Positions 17,112 to 26,377 of a stretch of 64,000 bases of DNA are shown here, piece after piece. A program made the position numbers and the translations under genes. The stretch's first letter is position 1. Every line of letters starts with the position of its first letter. Origin of the DNA: UBA1783 sp033808805 (GTDB lineage Bacteria > Bacillota_I > Bacilli_A > Erysipelotrichales > Erysipelotrichaceae); contig JAPXMY010000004.1 in assembly GCA_033808805.1 (NCBI GenBank), positions 62,001 through 126,000 of the forward strand. The letters are read 5' to 3'. The notes under the pieces are model-generated. The model saw only the letters and a list, made by a program, of their open reading frames with translations. It ran no database searches and had not been told where the DNA came from.

Positions 17112-18488
17112 TTATGATACGGTCCAGCCTTTGTATAGGCCATTGTATTCAGTTAAGTCTTGAGCTAACTGCAGGATAGATTTGCACAATGAGATTTTAT
17201 CAGAATCTAAAGTATTTAAGATAATCAGCTCATTTTCTCTATCGCTGTGCAGGACATGATGGCCTTCAATAGCGGCGATATTGGCATATCTTTCTTTGTC
17301 TTCAACACTGGCAAACACCGCAAAGTGCTGTAAATTGATGGTGTCAGTTACTTCGATAGTATCTAACATTATGCCAACCTGTTTGATGATCAGTCCAATC
17401 TTGTTTTCTTTGATGCCGCTATATAAGTTTATACATCTATCCAGGAATTCTTCTTCGGTTAATAGTGAATCATCGACAACAGGTTCTTCATAGATTGCTG
17501 TTTCAACAATGTCTTCTAAATCTTCAATCGCTTCTTCAACAGAGTTATCTTCATCCAGACTTTCAATGATGTCATTGATTAGATTGATTTCGCCAACTGT
17601 TTCATCAACAACCTTTAAGATAGTTTCATCATCATTTTGCTGTAAATCAAGTGGTGCCAAATAAGGCATTACAGGAATATTATCCATCGTCGCAGATAGC
17701 ACTTCTTCAATATGTTCCTGTTGAGCCTGTAAGGCAACTTCTTTCATTATTTCATCAACTGAAATCTCTTCTTCAATAGTATCCTGCTCGAAAACTTCTT
17801 CTTTGACAGGTTCAACAGTTACTTCTTCTTCAATTACTTCATCAATAATTTTTTCTATTTCCTGGGTAATAGCCTCATTGATAAGCCTTTCTTCTTCAGT
17901 GATAATGTCAGCTACGATGTCATTGATAAGAAGTGCTTTTTCCACAGTATCATCAGATTCGACAACTATTTCCTCTTCAGTATCCTGGAAGTATTCGTTT
18001 TTTTCTTCATCATTTTCCTGTTCGATGTGAGATTCAGCATTGCTAAAGAAATCTTCAATTGGTTCAACAATATCTTCATCATCTTGAACCTCTTTTTGAG
18101 TTTCTTCTTCCTCGATTTCTACTTCATTTATATTTTCTTCATCTTCTTCATCGCCATGTTTTGCTTCAGAAATGATTTCTTTTATTTCATCAACGCCTTC
18201 TTTAATCTCATCAATGATTTCTCCAAAATCAGTTGGGTCTTCAATAAATGCTTCTACTACATCTCCAATGGTATCAACAGTTTCAATAAGAATTTCTTTA
18301 CCTGCAGAAACAACAGTCCCAGCAGCATCACTGATTTTTTCCAAGGTTTTCTTGCCAGTTTATTTGGGTTTAATTTCAACCTCAATAAAATTAACTTTAT
18401 TTTGCTTATCTATTCTTTTCTTGATGTAAGTTGCAACCGCCGCAACAGCAGCAGCGGTAACTATTACAGCAGGTATTATTTTTCTCAT
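17112..18488 (-). pseudogene. Membrane-anchored acidic protein, split by an in-frame TAA
   Basis: The frame begins with ATG 18488, behind GAGGT, and encodes a signal-anchor of 42 residues (hydrophobic VTAAAVAAVATYI, then KKR). It meets TAA at 18360–18362. The same frame then stays open from 18359 to 17112 and encodes about 415 residues, very rich in Glu, Asp, Ile and Val, with short repeats of the EEE/IEE type and probable coiled coil, ending in a non-acidic domain of about 100 residues. The second part has only TTG starts (18344) and no good ribosome binding site. One protein interrupted by a nonsense change (or a sequence error) is the simplest reading; two genes or stop read-through are alternatives. 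I do not recognise the family. Confidence 0.6.
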
Positions 18489-18573
18489 AATATTAACCTC
18501 ACTTTTCTTATTTATATAAAAGTATTATAATATAAATGTGATTATTTTGCACAAAAATATGGAGGTTGATTAA

Positions 18574-19434
18574 ATGCGTAAAAAAATTGTAATAGCATTA
18601 TCGATATTATTGGTACTGGCAGGATGTTCTTCAAAAGATTTTGACCCTATTGTTTCTCAGGTTGTAGAGATTATAGAATTAAATAGTTCTGAAGATCCTG
18701 TAACCTTTCTAAAGGATGTCGAAGAGGTTGGCCTTGTATTTACTGTTGTATCTTCTGATCTTGATGTGACTAAAGCTGGAGTGTATACAATTGTCTATAA
18801 TATTTCTCAAGGACGCAAAAATGTTGAAAGATCCTATACTGTGAAGGTTAGAGATTACGATGGCCCAGTTATCACAATTGAAGATACGATTGATATTCTA
18901 TATGGTGGTTCATTTGTCTTGAAAGATGTAGCTACTGCCCATGATGAAACCGATGGTGATGTCAGTGAGTCTTTACATTATCAGGGCAGTATTGATAACT
19001 ATACAGTTGGAAGCTATAAAATTACTGTTGTAGCAACTGACCAGTTTGACAATGTAACTACTAAGGAAGTAGTTGTTAATGTTAAAAATGATGATAAACA
19101 GTCTTATGCTAAAACAATTTGTGGAACCTATGAAGATATCAGCTATTTAACAGGACAGGCTCCGACATTGACTTTAAATGAAGATGGTACTTTTGAATTA
19201 TATTTAAACAGCTGTTCAGTTGTTAATCTGGTTACCGGTAAATATAAGCAATATCGTGATACCCTGTATCTGGTAAGTGATGGTTATCGTTTTAATACAG
19301 TGGATGAAGAAGATCTGGTAAGGTTTAAAATCCAGATAGATGGAACACTGATATTTGACTCGCAATTGAATTTATGTGCTCCTAATTATGGAGATATCTT
19401 TAGCAAAGAAAAAAATAATGACTTAGGTGAATAA
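18574..19434 (+). CDS. Lipoprotein with Ig-like domain
   Basis: A 286-residue lipoprotein. The signal sequence ends with the lipobox VLAGC (cysteine residue 18). Two beta-sandwich repeats follow; the second (about 100–170) has the bacterial Ig-like DUF5011 pattern of DGPVITIEDT, then HDETDGDV and YKITVVATDQFDNVTTKEVVVNV. The last 110 residues contain a GTYED...LNEDGTFELYL segment like small beta-barrel lipoprotein domains. It probably lies on the cell surface; no specific role is known. ATG 18574 follows GGAGGTTG. It is divergent from the acidic protein gene. Confidence 0.78.
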   Translation: MRKKIVIALSILLVLAGCSSKDFDPIVSQVVEIIELNSSEDPVTFLKDVEEVGLVFTVVSSDLDVTKAGVYTIVYNISQGRKNVERSYTVKVRDYDGPVITIEDTIDILYGGSFVLKDVATAHDETDGDVSESLHYQGSIDNYTVGSYKITVVATDQFDNVTTKEVVVNVKNDDKQSYAKTICGTYEDISYLTGQAPTLTLNEDGTFELYLNSCSVVNLVTGKYKQYRDTLYLVSDGYRFNTVDEEDLVRFKIQIDGTLIFDSQLNLCAPNYGDIFSKEKNNDLGE

Positions 19435-19449
19435 GTCATTTTTTATTTT
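19415..19449. terminator. Terminator between convergent lipoprotein and acyP genes
   Basis: AATGACTTA (19417–19425) pairs with TAAGTCATT (19432–19440), followed by TTTTATTTT. The lipoprotein stop codon lies in the hairpin, so the terminator overlaps the gene end. Confidence 0.8.
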
Positions 19450-19712
19450 ACATCAAATGAAGTTTCCTGTTCATCGACAGGGATTTCTTTCATAAAATAG
19501 TCCTCTATCACAATAAAGTACGATTTTTTTTGCAGGTTGTTGATTAAGAAAAGAATATCACTTTTTTTGCCCTGTAGCTGGGCTTCAACAGTTCCGTCAA
19601 GTCTATTCTTAACCCAGCCAGTGATATTTAATCTTATAGCTTCACGATAAAGAGTGTACCTGAAACCTACTTTTTGTACTCTGCCTTTAAAAATTACGTA
19701 ATATCTTTTCAT
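19443..19712 (-). CDS. acyP: Acylphosphatase
   Basis: An 89-residue cytoplasmic enzyme that hydrolyses acyl phosphates. The family signature GRVQKVGFR (10–18) carries the phosphate-binding loop and catalytic R18, and GWVKNR provides N36, so the active site is intact. The length is normal. No strong ribosome binding site is visible before ATG 19712. It is convergent with the Ig-like lipoprotein gene and shares its terminator. Confidence 0.92.
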   Translation of the reverse strand: MKRYYVIFKGRVQKVGFRYTLYREAIRLNITGWVKNRLDGTVEAQLQGKKSDILFLINNLQKKSYFIVIEDYFMKEIPVDEQETSFDVK

Positions 19713-19766
19713 GACTTTATATTAATATTTTACTAAAAAAAATCAACTGATTTTTAGAAAAAGCAC

Positions 19767-19795
19767 TTGCAATAGCCAAAATGCTATGATAATAT
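19767..19795 (+). promoter_or_regulatory. Promoter of the tRNA-Ile/tRNA-Ala pair
   Basis: TTGCAA (19767–19772), a 17-base spacer and TAATAT (19790–19795) lie just upstream of tRNA-Ile. Confidence 0.65.
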
Positions 19796-19813
19796 ATATA
19801 AGCGTTGAGGAAT

Positions 19814-19890
<77 letters not shown>

Positions 19891-19901
19891 TTCAGATTCT
19901 C

Positions 19902-19977
19902 GGGGCGTTAGCTTAGTTGGGAGAGCGCCTGCCTTGCACGCAGGAGGTCAGGGGTTCGACCCCCCTACGCTCCACCA
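19902..19977 (+). tRNA. tRNA-Ala (anticodon TGC)
   Basis: A 76-base tRNA with an encoded CCA. The acceptor GGGGCGT pairs with the ACGCTCC end (one G-T pair), the anticodon stem-loop CCTGCCTTGCACGCAGG gives TGC, and the T arm contains GGGTTCGACCC. Confidence 0.95.
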
Positions 19978-19988
19978 GAGAACAAACA

Positions 19989-20013
19989 AAAACCTTGAAA
20001 AAGGTTTTTTTTG
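19989..20013 (+). terminator. Terminator of the tRNA pair
   Basis: AAAACCTT and AAGGTTTT form a stem with a short loop, followed by a run of T. Confidence 0.75.
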
Positions 20014-20044
20014 TCTTTATAATGACCTTAACAGAGGTACACTT

Positions 20045-20821
20045 ATGAAAAAATTTTTTAAGGTGTTAGTAAATTTAATTAAGGTTCTGGTGATTGTTTT
20101 TCTTCTGGCTTTAATTGTTTTCTTGCTTTTAAGTTATTGGCATATTAAAAATACGGACCATGAAGATAAATATCTTACCAGTATTATTGAAGGTGAGATG
20201 AGCCCTCTGGAAGACTGTTATTATGATGTTGAAAAGAAAAGTTTAATCTTCAATTTGAGTGATGAACTCATTTCTTCATATGTGAAATTTGATGCACTGA
20301 ATAGAGAAACCAAAAAATATGAGATGGTAATTGAAAAATATGGTTTTGATATTGATGTTGATAAAAAGGAAGTTTATCTTTATCTGAAAGTCTTATATAA
20401 AGATTTTTTATCACTTGATGGTTATGTATTGTTTAAATATGAAATAAAAAATGATGTTGTTTTATTAGAGATGCAAGAAGTCAAAGTTGAAGATAAATTG
20501 ATGATATCTCTAGAAAAATTACAGAAGTACAATGTCAAGACAAATTATTGGTTTAAATATCCAAAGATTGAAATTTCTCAGATGATTGTTATTGATAGAA
20601 ATTTTCTAAAAGCTGTTTCTTATGATAATGATATTTTAGTTATCAGATACAGTTTGTTTGACTATATCTATAATCACTATAAAAAAATATATGAAAAGGG
20701 CGATGACAGTTACTATATTTATCAGACAATAGAAAAATATGGCCTGGATAAATATGTTGAAAATAACTACCCATATGTTATTGCTGAACTTCAAAATTGT
20801 GGCATTGAAATTAGAAAATAG
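20045..20821 (+). CDS. Membrane-anchored hypothetical protein
   Basis: A 258-residue protein with one N-terminal membrane anchor (about 8–33) and a mixed outside domain rich in Tyr, Lys and Asp. Its layout (anchor, then a lipid-binding-like domain of about 200 residues) recalls YpmS-type proteins, but I cannot assign it to that family with confidence. ATG 20045 follows GAGGT. The open frame extends back into tRNA-Ala, which cannot be coding. It stands alone, about 110 bases before the nucleoside kinase gene. Confidence 0.6.
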   Translation: MKKFFKVLVNLIKVLVIVFLLALIVFLLLSYWHIKNTDHEDKYLTSIIEGEMSPLEDCYYDVEKKSLIFNLSDELISSYVKFDALNRETKKYEMVIEKYGFDIDVDKKEVYLYLKVLYKDFLSLDGYVLFKYEIKNDVVLLEMQEVKVEDKLMISLEKLQKYNVKTNYWFKYPKIEISQMIVIDRNFLKAVSYDNDILVIRYSLFDYIYNHYKKIYEKGDDSYYIYQTIEKYGLDKYVENNYPYVIAELQNCGIEIRK

Positions 20822-20931
20822 AAATTAAACAATTATCTGAAAATAAAAGTTAAAATAACTGTTAGACTGTTTAACAAGCTTTATTATTTATTAATACTAT
20901 CCAACTATTGTATAATAAAGGTGGTGATTAG

Positions 20932-22590
20932 ATGAAAATATTAATAAAAGGACCTAAAATGGAGCCAACAATGATGGAGTTTTCTCGTGATATGCAGGCT
21001 GAGGAAATTTTAAATCTGGTTAAAGATAAAATGCCATATCCAATATATGGCTGTAAAGTGGATAATTCCTATCGCGGCTTGCTGCATAATGTTCATCGAG
21101 ATTGTACGGTGGAATTTTTAGATATCAGAACTTCAGCTATCTGGTATGTCTATCAGAACTCGCTGATTCTGCTGTTTATAAAAGCTGTTCATGATGTGTT
21201 AGATAAATCAGTTTTAGTCAATGTCAACAATTCGTTAAGTAAAGGTTTGTTTATTACCTTGAATCGGAATATTGATCAGAAAATGATAGGCTTGATTGAA
21301 AAGAAAATGCATGAACTGGTTGAAAAGGATATACCGATAATCAAGCAGCATATGTCACGAGCTAAAGCAATTGATTTAGCTAAAAAACATAAACAGGAAG
21401 AATCATGTCGACTTTTGGAAAGTATTCCTTCATTGAGTAATGTTGAAATCTATTCTTTAGATGATGAAGTAGAAATCTTTTATAACTTTTTAGTACCTTC
21501 AACCGGGTATTTAAAATATTTTGAATTAAGGAATTATAAAAATGGTCTATTGTTGAGATTTCCTCATCAGCGAAATCCACTGGTAATTCCAGAATTTGAA
21601 GAACAGAATGTACTTTATAAAGCCTTTTCTGAGGTAAACAGATGGGGACAATTAACCAATACAAATTATGTTTCTGACTTGAATGAGCAGATTTTGAATA
21701 AGGGATTAAAAGAACTGTATCTGATGCAGGAAGCTTTACATGAGAAAAGAATTTCTGATATTGCTGATGAAATCTTAAAAAGCAAGAAAAGAATCGTCCT
21801 GATCTGTGGCCCCAGCAGCAGTGGGAAAACCTCTTTTGCCAACAGGTTGAGCATTCAACTTAAGGTCAATGGCTTAAATACACTGTGTCTGGGAACTGAT
21901 GACTACTTTGTTAATCGTGATAAGACACCGCTGGATGAAAATGGCCAAAAAGATTACGAAAGTATAAAAGCTGTAGATACAAAACTGTTTATCAGTGATG
22001 TCAGAAAACTTTTGGAAGGAAAAGAAGCGGATCTGCCTTATTATGATTTTACTGATGGTGTAAAGATTTTTGGCACCAAGATTACGAAAATCGACAAAAG
22101 ACATATTTTGATTATTGAAGGAATCCATGCTTTAAATGAGAAATTGACAGAAGGGATAAGTGCTGATGAAAAATTCAAGATTTATATCTCACCATTTTCA
22201 CCAATCAGCATTGATCATCACAATCGTATTCCAACAACTGACTGTCGAATGTTAAGAAGAATGGTCAGAGATTATCAGTTTAGAAACAGAAGTGTCAAAC
22301 AGACAATTGCCGAATGGCCAAAGGTCAGAGCTGGAGAAGAGAAAAACATCTTTCCTTACAGTGATCAGGCAAATGTGTTTTTCAATTCTAACTGCATATA
22401 TGAGTTTGCGGTGCTTAAAAAATATGCTGAACCTCTTTTAAATGAAGTTCAACCAGATGAAGAAGAATATGCTGAAGCTCAAAGAATGCTGTCATTTTTG
22501 AGATTCTTTGATGTAGCAAGTGATGATGAAAAAATTGTCAACAATTCAATTATTAGAGAGTTTATCGGTGGATCTATTCTGGTTCACTAA
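20932..22590 (+). CDS. Nucleoside (uridine-type) kinase with TGS/ThrRS-like N-terminus
   Basis: A 552-residue protein. The N-terminus (1–60) is TGS-like, and the next part (about 60–240) resembles the second additional domain of threonyl-tRNA synthetase. A P-loop kinase of the uridine kinase/phosphoribulokinase family follows, with Walker A GPSSSGKTS near residue 288, TDDYFVNRDKTP, and the RMVRDYQFRNRS segment near 440. This domain order is a known Firmicutes family annotated as nucleoside kinase; its exact substrate is unproven. ATG 20932 follows GGTGGTGA. The cupin isomerase gene follows closely. Confidence 0.85.
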   Translation: MKILIKGPKMEPTMMEFSRDMQAEEILNLVKDKMPYPIYGCKVDNSYRGLLHNVHRDCTVEFLDIRTSAIWYVYQNSLILLFIKAVHDVLDKSVLVNVNNSLSKGLFITLNRNIDQKMIGLIEKKMHELVEKDIPIIKQHMSRAKAIDLAKKHKQEESCRLLESIPSLSNVEIYSLDDEVEIFYNFLVPSTGYLKYFELRNYKNGLLLRFPHQRNPLVIPEFEEQNVLYKAFSEVNRWGQLTNTNYVSDLNEQILNKGLKELYLMQEALHEKRISDIADEILKSKKRIVLICGPSSSGKTSFANRLSIQLKVNGLNTLCLGTDDYFVNRDKTPLDENGQKDYESIKAVDTKLFISDVRKLLEGKEADLPYYDFTDGVKIFGTKITKIDKRHILIIEGIHALNEKLTEGISADEKFKIYISPFSPISIDHHNRIPTTDCRMLRRMVRDYQFRNRSVKQTIAEWPKVRAGEEKNIFPYSDQANVFFNSNCIYEFAVLKKYAEPLLNEVQPDEEEYAEAQRMLSFLRFFDVASDDEKIVNNSIIREFIGGSILVH

Positions 22591-22601
22591 AAGAGGTGAT
22601 T

Positions 22602-23150
22602 ATGATAAATATGGAACAACCAGCAGCTGTTTCACTTAATGGGAAAGTTGAAAGTCAGCTGTTAAAGAAAAGTGTAAAAAAATATGCCGACTTAAAAAGC
22701 TTTTTTGAACTGGCTGATGATAATATCGGTGATGATACAATTATGTATGAAGTAGATATGGTGGTTAAAGATAATTGTGATATGCAGTATGCTATTACGA
22801 CAATTCATCCAATCCTGATAAACGGTCAGTGCAATATGACTCAGGGGCATTTTCATGGTGATGAAAATTTTGGTGAGATTTATCAGGGGATTTCAGGAAA
22901 AGGAGCTTTACTTTTAGTAGATAAGAATGGTAAAACTACCGTTGAAAAGATTTTCCCAGGGTCAGTTCATCTGTTGGCTGGCTATATTGGACACAGGACA
23001 GTTAATACTTCTGATAAAGAAGATTTGAAGATTGGCTGTTATTGGAGCAAACATACAAATGGATATGACAGACAGGCTATGTCGGATAATCCGTTTACAA
23101 TTTATATTTATTTAGAAGATGGAAAGGAAATATTGAAGCAATATGTTTAA
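22602..23150 (+). CDS. Cupin-type glucose-6-phosphate isomerase family protein
   Basis: A 182-residue cupin of the archaeal-type phosphoglucose isomerase family (PF06560). The metal-binding motif is in TQGHFHGDENFGEIYQG (about residues 79–95), with two His and a Glu, and the last ligand is in AGYIGHRTVN. Such enzymes interconvert glucose-6-phosphate and fructose-6-phosphate with a bound metal and are unrelated to the usual Pgi. Whether this bacterial copy is the main isomerase is not known. ATG 22602 is near AGAGGTG; GTG 22596 and ATG 22611 are alternatives. The end overlaps the next gene by 8 bases. Confidence 0.82.
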   Translation: MINMEQPAAVSLNGKVESQLLKKSVKKYADLKSFFELADDNIGDDTIMYEVDMVVKDNCDMQYAITTIHPILINGQCNMTQGHFHGDENFGEIYQGISGKGALLLVDKNGKTTVEKIFPGSVHLLAGYIGHRTVNTSDKEDLKIGCYWSKHTNGYDRQAMSDNPFTIYIYLEDGKEILKQYV

Positions 23151-23553
23151 GGATCTGGTTTTAGATTATTATCGTAAAGAAAATGATCTTTCTTGTTCTG
23201 AATCAATGATTAAAGCAGGTAATGAATACTTTAAATTAAACATGGATGAGGACTGTTTTAGAGTTTTTAGTGGCTTTTCTGGTGGCATGTATGGTAATTG
23301 TACCTGTGGAGCAGTAACTGCGGCAGTAGCTATTCTATCGCTTCTGTATGTGGAAAATGGTGCCCATAATTCACCTTTGCTAAAGAAGAAAGTTTCTAAA
23401 TTTGTGGAATTGTTCAGAAAGCAACTGTCAGCTACAGAATGCGAAAGACTAAGAGAGTTGCACCACACTCCAGTAAGCAGATGTCAAAAAATGATGGAAG
23501 TAGCTGCTGAGCTGATAGAACAGGTAGTTAATGAAAAAATGGACTGTGAATAA
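23143..23553 (+). CDS. C_GCAxxG_C_C family protein
   Basis: A 136-residue protein of the putative redox-active C-GCAxxG-C-C family. The pattern is visible: an early Cys in LSCSES, the NCTCGAVTAA core near residue 51, then later Cys in ATECERL and SRCQKM. The family has a proposed redox or metal-binding role and is often encoded near oxidoreductases. Its ATG overlaps the end of the cupin gene, so the two are coupled. Confidence 0.8.
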   Translation: MFKDLVLDYYRKENDLSCSESMIKAGNEYFKLNMDEDCFRVFSGFSGGMYGNCTCGAVTAAVAILSLLYVENGAHNSPLLKKKVSKFVELFRKQLSATECERLRELHHTPVSRCQKMMEVAAELIEQVVNEKMDCE

Positions 23554-23574
23554 ACATAGTCCTTTATTTACTGT
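23540..23574 (+). terminator. Probable terminator after the C_GCAxxG_C_C gene
   Basis: GGACT and AGTCC with several flanking pairs form an imperfect hairpin around the stop codon, followed by TTTATTT. It is weaker than the other terminators in the window. Confidence 0.45.
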
Positions 23575-23638
23575 TTTCACAACTGCTGATTTGTGATAAA
23601 CTTAAGGGTGACGATAAAAGATTGAAAAGGGTGATTTT

Positions 23639-25492
23639 ATGAATAGAGAATCATATAATACCAAAACCATTATCCTTAAAAAAATAGGACTGATGGCTCT
23701 AGATGCTTTCACTGTGCTTTTATCAATGTATGGTGCTCTGCTTTTAAGACACAATGGAGATATTAATCCAATTTATATTGAGCGTCTATACAAAGTAGGT
23801 ATTTTGCTTGTCTTGTTTGATGTTGCTATTTTTTATTATAAGAGTTTTTATCATTCTCTATGGGCTTATGCTTCAGTTCAGGAATTGACCAATATTGTTA
23901 TTGGCACATTATTAGCTTCGATAGTAAATATTGTTATCTGTGAACTAACTTTCAATTCTATGCCAAGAAGCTGCTACTTTATCTTCTTTATGCTTCTGAC
24001 AATGCTGGTAGGTGGTTATAGGTTTATTTATCGTTATTTTGTGACCGATTTAATGACCAAAAAAAGAGTTAATGAAAGCACCAACCATGTAATGATTGTT
24101 GGAGCAGGAGATGCTGGAGAAAAGATTGCCAGGGAAATAATTACTTCAAAAGAAATAAATAAGAAAGTTGTCTGCTTTATTGATGACAATCCAAATAAAA
24201 AGGGTTCACTGCTACATAATGTAATTATCTATGGAGGCAGAAATCGCATCAAGGAAGCAGTTGAAAAGTTTGATGTTGATGAAATATTTGTTGCTATTCC
24301 AAGCGCTACCAGAGAACAGATAACGGAAATATTGAATATCTGTAATGAAACCAAAAAACATACTGAAGTTTTACCAGGTATTTTCCAGCTGGTTAATGGC
24401 GAAATTAAACTGTCGGATTTAAAAGAAGTCGAAATCGAAGACTTGCTGGAAAGAGAACCGATAGAAGTAAATATGGATGAGATAATGGATTATATCAATG
24501 ATAAGACGGTTCTGGTAACTGGTGGAGGAGGCTCTATTGGTTCTGAACTATGTCGCCAGATAGCTAAAAATAAACCTAAAAAGTTAATTATCTTAGATAT
24601 TTATGAAAATAATACCTATGAAATTCAATTGGAATTAAAGAAAGATTATCCAAGTTTGGATTTGCATGCGATGATTGCTTCAGTCAGAGATGAAGGAAAG
24701 ATAGATAATGTCTTTAAACAGCATAGGCCGGATATCGTTTATCATGCCGCAGCACATAAACATGTTCCACTGATGGAAGATGCTCCAAATGAAGCGGTTA
24801 AAAACAATGTCTTTGGCACCTATAATGTTGCGCAGGCCTGTTATAAGTATGAAGTTGAAAAGATGGTTCTTATTTCTACCGATAAAGCGGTAAATCCTAC
24901 CAATATTATGGGAGCGACCAAAAGAATCTGTGAGATGATTATTCAGGCTTTTGCTGAAAAATCAACCAGGACAGAATTTGTAGCCGTAAGATTTGGCAAT
25001 GTCTTAGGTTCAAGTGGTTCAGTGGTTAATCTATTTAAACATCAGATAGCTCAGGGAGGGCCAGTTACTGTAACTGATCCAGATATTATCAGATACTTCA
25101 TGACTATTCCTGAGGCGGTAGCACTTGTCTTGCAGGCAGGATATTATGCTAAAGGAGGAGAAATATTTATCTTTGATATGGGTAAACCAGTAAAGATTTT
25201 AGATATGGCTAAAAAACTCATCCGCCTGTCAGGCTATGAACCAGATAGGGACATTCGTATAGTCATTACAGGTTTAAGACCTGGAGAAAAACTGTATGAA
25301 GAATTACTGATGGATGAAGAAGGTTTGCAGGAAACACCTAATCATCTAATCCATATCGGCAAACCGATTGAAATGGATTATCAGAAATTTTTTAAGCAAT
25401 TGTCTGAACTTAAAGATTTAGCTTATCAGGAAACTGATCAGATGAAAGAAATTGTCAGTCAGATGGTTCCAACATATAATTATGAAAAATAG
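23639..25492 (+). CDS. CapD/WbpM-like nucleotide-sugar 4,6-dehydratase
   Basis: A 617-residue membrane-bound enzyme. Four N-terminal membrane segments (about 15–130) precede a first Rossmann domain with GAGDAGE (near 154) and a catalytic extended SDR domain with GGGGSIGSE (near 297). As in WbpM relatives, the usual catalytic tyrosine is replaced by Met in NIMGATKR. Family members dehydrate UDP-GlcNAc-type sugars at C4/C6 for surface polysaccharides. The length is normal. ATG 23639 follows AAGGGTGA. No other polysaccharide gene is adjacent, which is unusual but not unique. Confidence 0.9.
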   Translation: MNRESYNTKTIILKKIGLMALDAFTVLLSMYGALLLRHNGDINPIYIERLYKVGILLVLFDVAIFYYKSFYHSLWAYASVQELTNIVIGTLLASIVNIVICELTFNSMPRSCYFIFFMLLTMLVGGYRFIYRYFVTDLMTKKRVNESTNHVMIVGAGDAGEKIAREIITSKEINKKVVCFIDDNPNKKGSLLHNVIIYGGRNRIKEAVEKFDVDEIFVAIPSATREQITEILNICNETKKHTEVLPGIFQLVNGEIKLSDLKEVEIEDLLEREPIEVNMDEIMDYINDKTVLVTGGGGSIGSELCRQIAKNKPKKLIILDIYENNTYEIQLELKKDYPSLDLHAMIASVRDEGKIDNVFKQHRPDIVYHAAAHKHVPLMEDAPNEAVKNNVFGTYNVAQACYKYEVEKMVLISTDKAVNPTNIMGATKRICEMIIQAFAEKSTRTEFVAVRFGNVLGSSGSVVNLFKHQIAQGGPVTVTDPDIIRYFMTIPEAVALVLQAGYYAKGGEIFIFDMGKPVKILDMAKKLIRLSGYEPDRDIRIVITGLRPGEKLYEELLMDEEGLQETPNHLIHIGKPIEMDYQKFFKQLSELKDLAYQETDQMKEIVSQMVPTYNYEK

Positions 25493-25518
25493 AGATGTGA
25501 TTGTTCACATCTCTATTT
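25487..25518. terminator. Bidirectional terminator
   Basis: A perfect 14-bp inverted repeat (25487–25500 and 25505–25518) with a 4-base loop overlaps the stop codon of the dehydratase gene. It lies between that gene and the convergent GntR-type regulator gene. Confidence 0.85.
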
Positions 25519-25526
25519 GATTATTG

Positions 25527-26237
25527 TTAATGGTTATCGTTTTTAGTGAAAGTAAAACTGTAAGAAATGATAGATATTTGTTTACTATATTCAACAGAAG
25601 TTTCACCTTTATTTGTAAAGCCTACAGCTTTAGTAACGAGTACCGGATGGTTTGGTTGTACATTTAATATTTCAGCTTCTTTTTCAGTTGCCAATCCTCC
25701 TGAAAAGGTATATTCCTGACTGTCTATGACTATGTCGTAGTTTTCTCTTAATATTTGATATAGAGAAAATCTCTCGAAATTAAAACGATCAAGTCCATCA
25801 GCAACTTTTTGAACTATATGGGAATATTCCAAAGTAACTGGTATGCCATTTAGAAATCTTGTTCTAACTAGGCGATAAACCATATCATCATAAGAAAGTT
25901 CGAGCAATTTGCGGATTTCCTCACCAGGATAGATTAAATCAATGTCCAGAACTTCATTTGTTACAACTTTACCATATTTTTCATGCAACTCTGTAAATGA
26001 CAAAATCTCATCTCCTCTTGAATAAAACTCTCTCAAAACGAAATGCCCTTTATTCTTTATTTTGTAAATAACGCTTTTATTAATCAGATATTGCAAGGCT
26101 CTAGATATAGTTACTCGAGATACACCATATTTGTTTTGGTAAAAAGACTCACTTTCGATTTTGTCACCTGGTTGTAAGTTTTTTCGAATATCATTTTCGA
26201 TGTCATTTGCAATTTCGACATACACTACCTTTTTCAT
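25527..26237 (-). CDS. GntR-family regulator with UTRA domain
   Basis: A 236-residue transcription factor. The N-terminal winged helix-turn-helix has the GntR pattern (PGDKIESESFYQNKYGVSRV, then TISRALQYL). The rest is a UTRA ligand-binding domain (IYRLVRTRFLNGIPVTLEYSHI-like; the final part contains KAVGF). HutC-subfamily members of this type usually sense sugar phosphates. It is divergent from the PTS operon and likely represses it through the TGTATACA sites. ATG 26237 is used; ATG 26243 adds two residues. A TATAAT immediately upstream suggests a very short or absent leader. Confidence 0.88.
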   Translation of the reverse strand: MKKVVYVEIANDIENDIRKNLQPGDKIESESFYQNKYGVSRVTISRALQYLINKSVIYKIKNKGHFVLREFYSRGDEILSFTELHEKYGKVVTNEVLDIDLIYPGEEIRKLLELSYDDMVYRLVRTRFLNGIPVTLEYSHIVQKVADGLDRFNFERFSLYQILRENYDIVIDSQEYTFSGGLATEKEAEILNVQPNHPVLVTKAVGFTNKGETSVEYSKQISIISYSFTFTKNDNH

Positions 26238-26282
26238 AAACATATTATAGATTAAAATATGGAAAAAATAAACAGAAACGAC

Positions 26283-26322
26283 TTGACTATTATATTGTAT
26301 ACAATTAAAATAAATGTATACA
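26283..26322 (+). promoter_or_regulatory. PTS operon promoter with two GntR-type operators
   Basis: TTGACT (26283–26288), a 17-base spacer and TAAAAT (26306–26311) form the promoter. Operator 1 is the perfect palindrome ATTGTATACAAT (26294–26305), between the two boxes. Operator 2 is TGTATACA (26315–26322) just past the start of transcription. The cores are 19 bases apart, about two helix turns, which fits two bound dimers on one face. The divergent GntR-type protein is the obvious binder. Confidence 0.7.
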
Positions 26323-26377
26323 CAATATATTATAAATAATAATAATATAAGTATGTGCACAAAAGGAGGATAAAAAT

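Noticed and set aside
17112..18344. Acidic protein as a complete gene with TTG start at 18344
   Set aside because: There is no good ribosome binding site before that TTG, and the same frame continues upstream into a membrane anchor after one stop codon. I list it as a broken gene instead.
18027..18530. Phe-rich open frame on the plus strand
   Set aside because: It lies opposite the Glu-rich gene; GAA/GAT codons read backwards as TTC/ATC, which produces long false frames.
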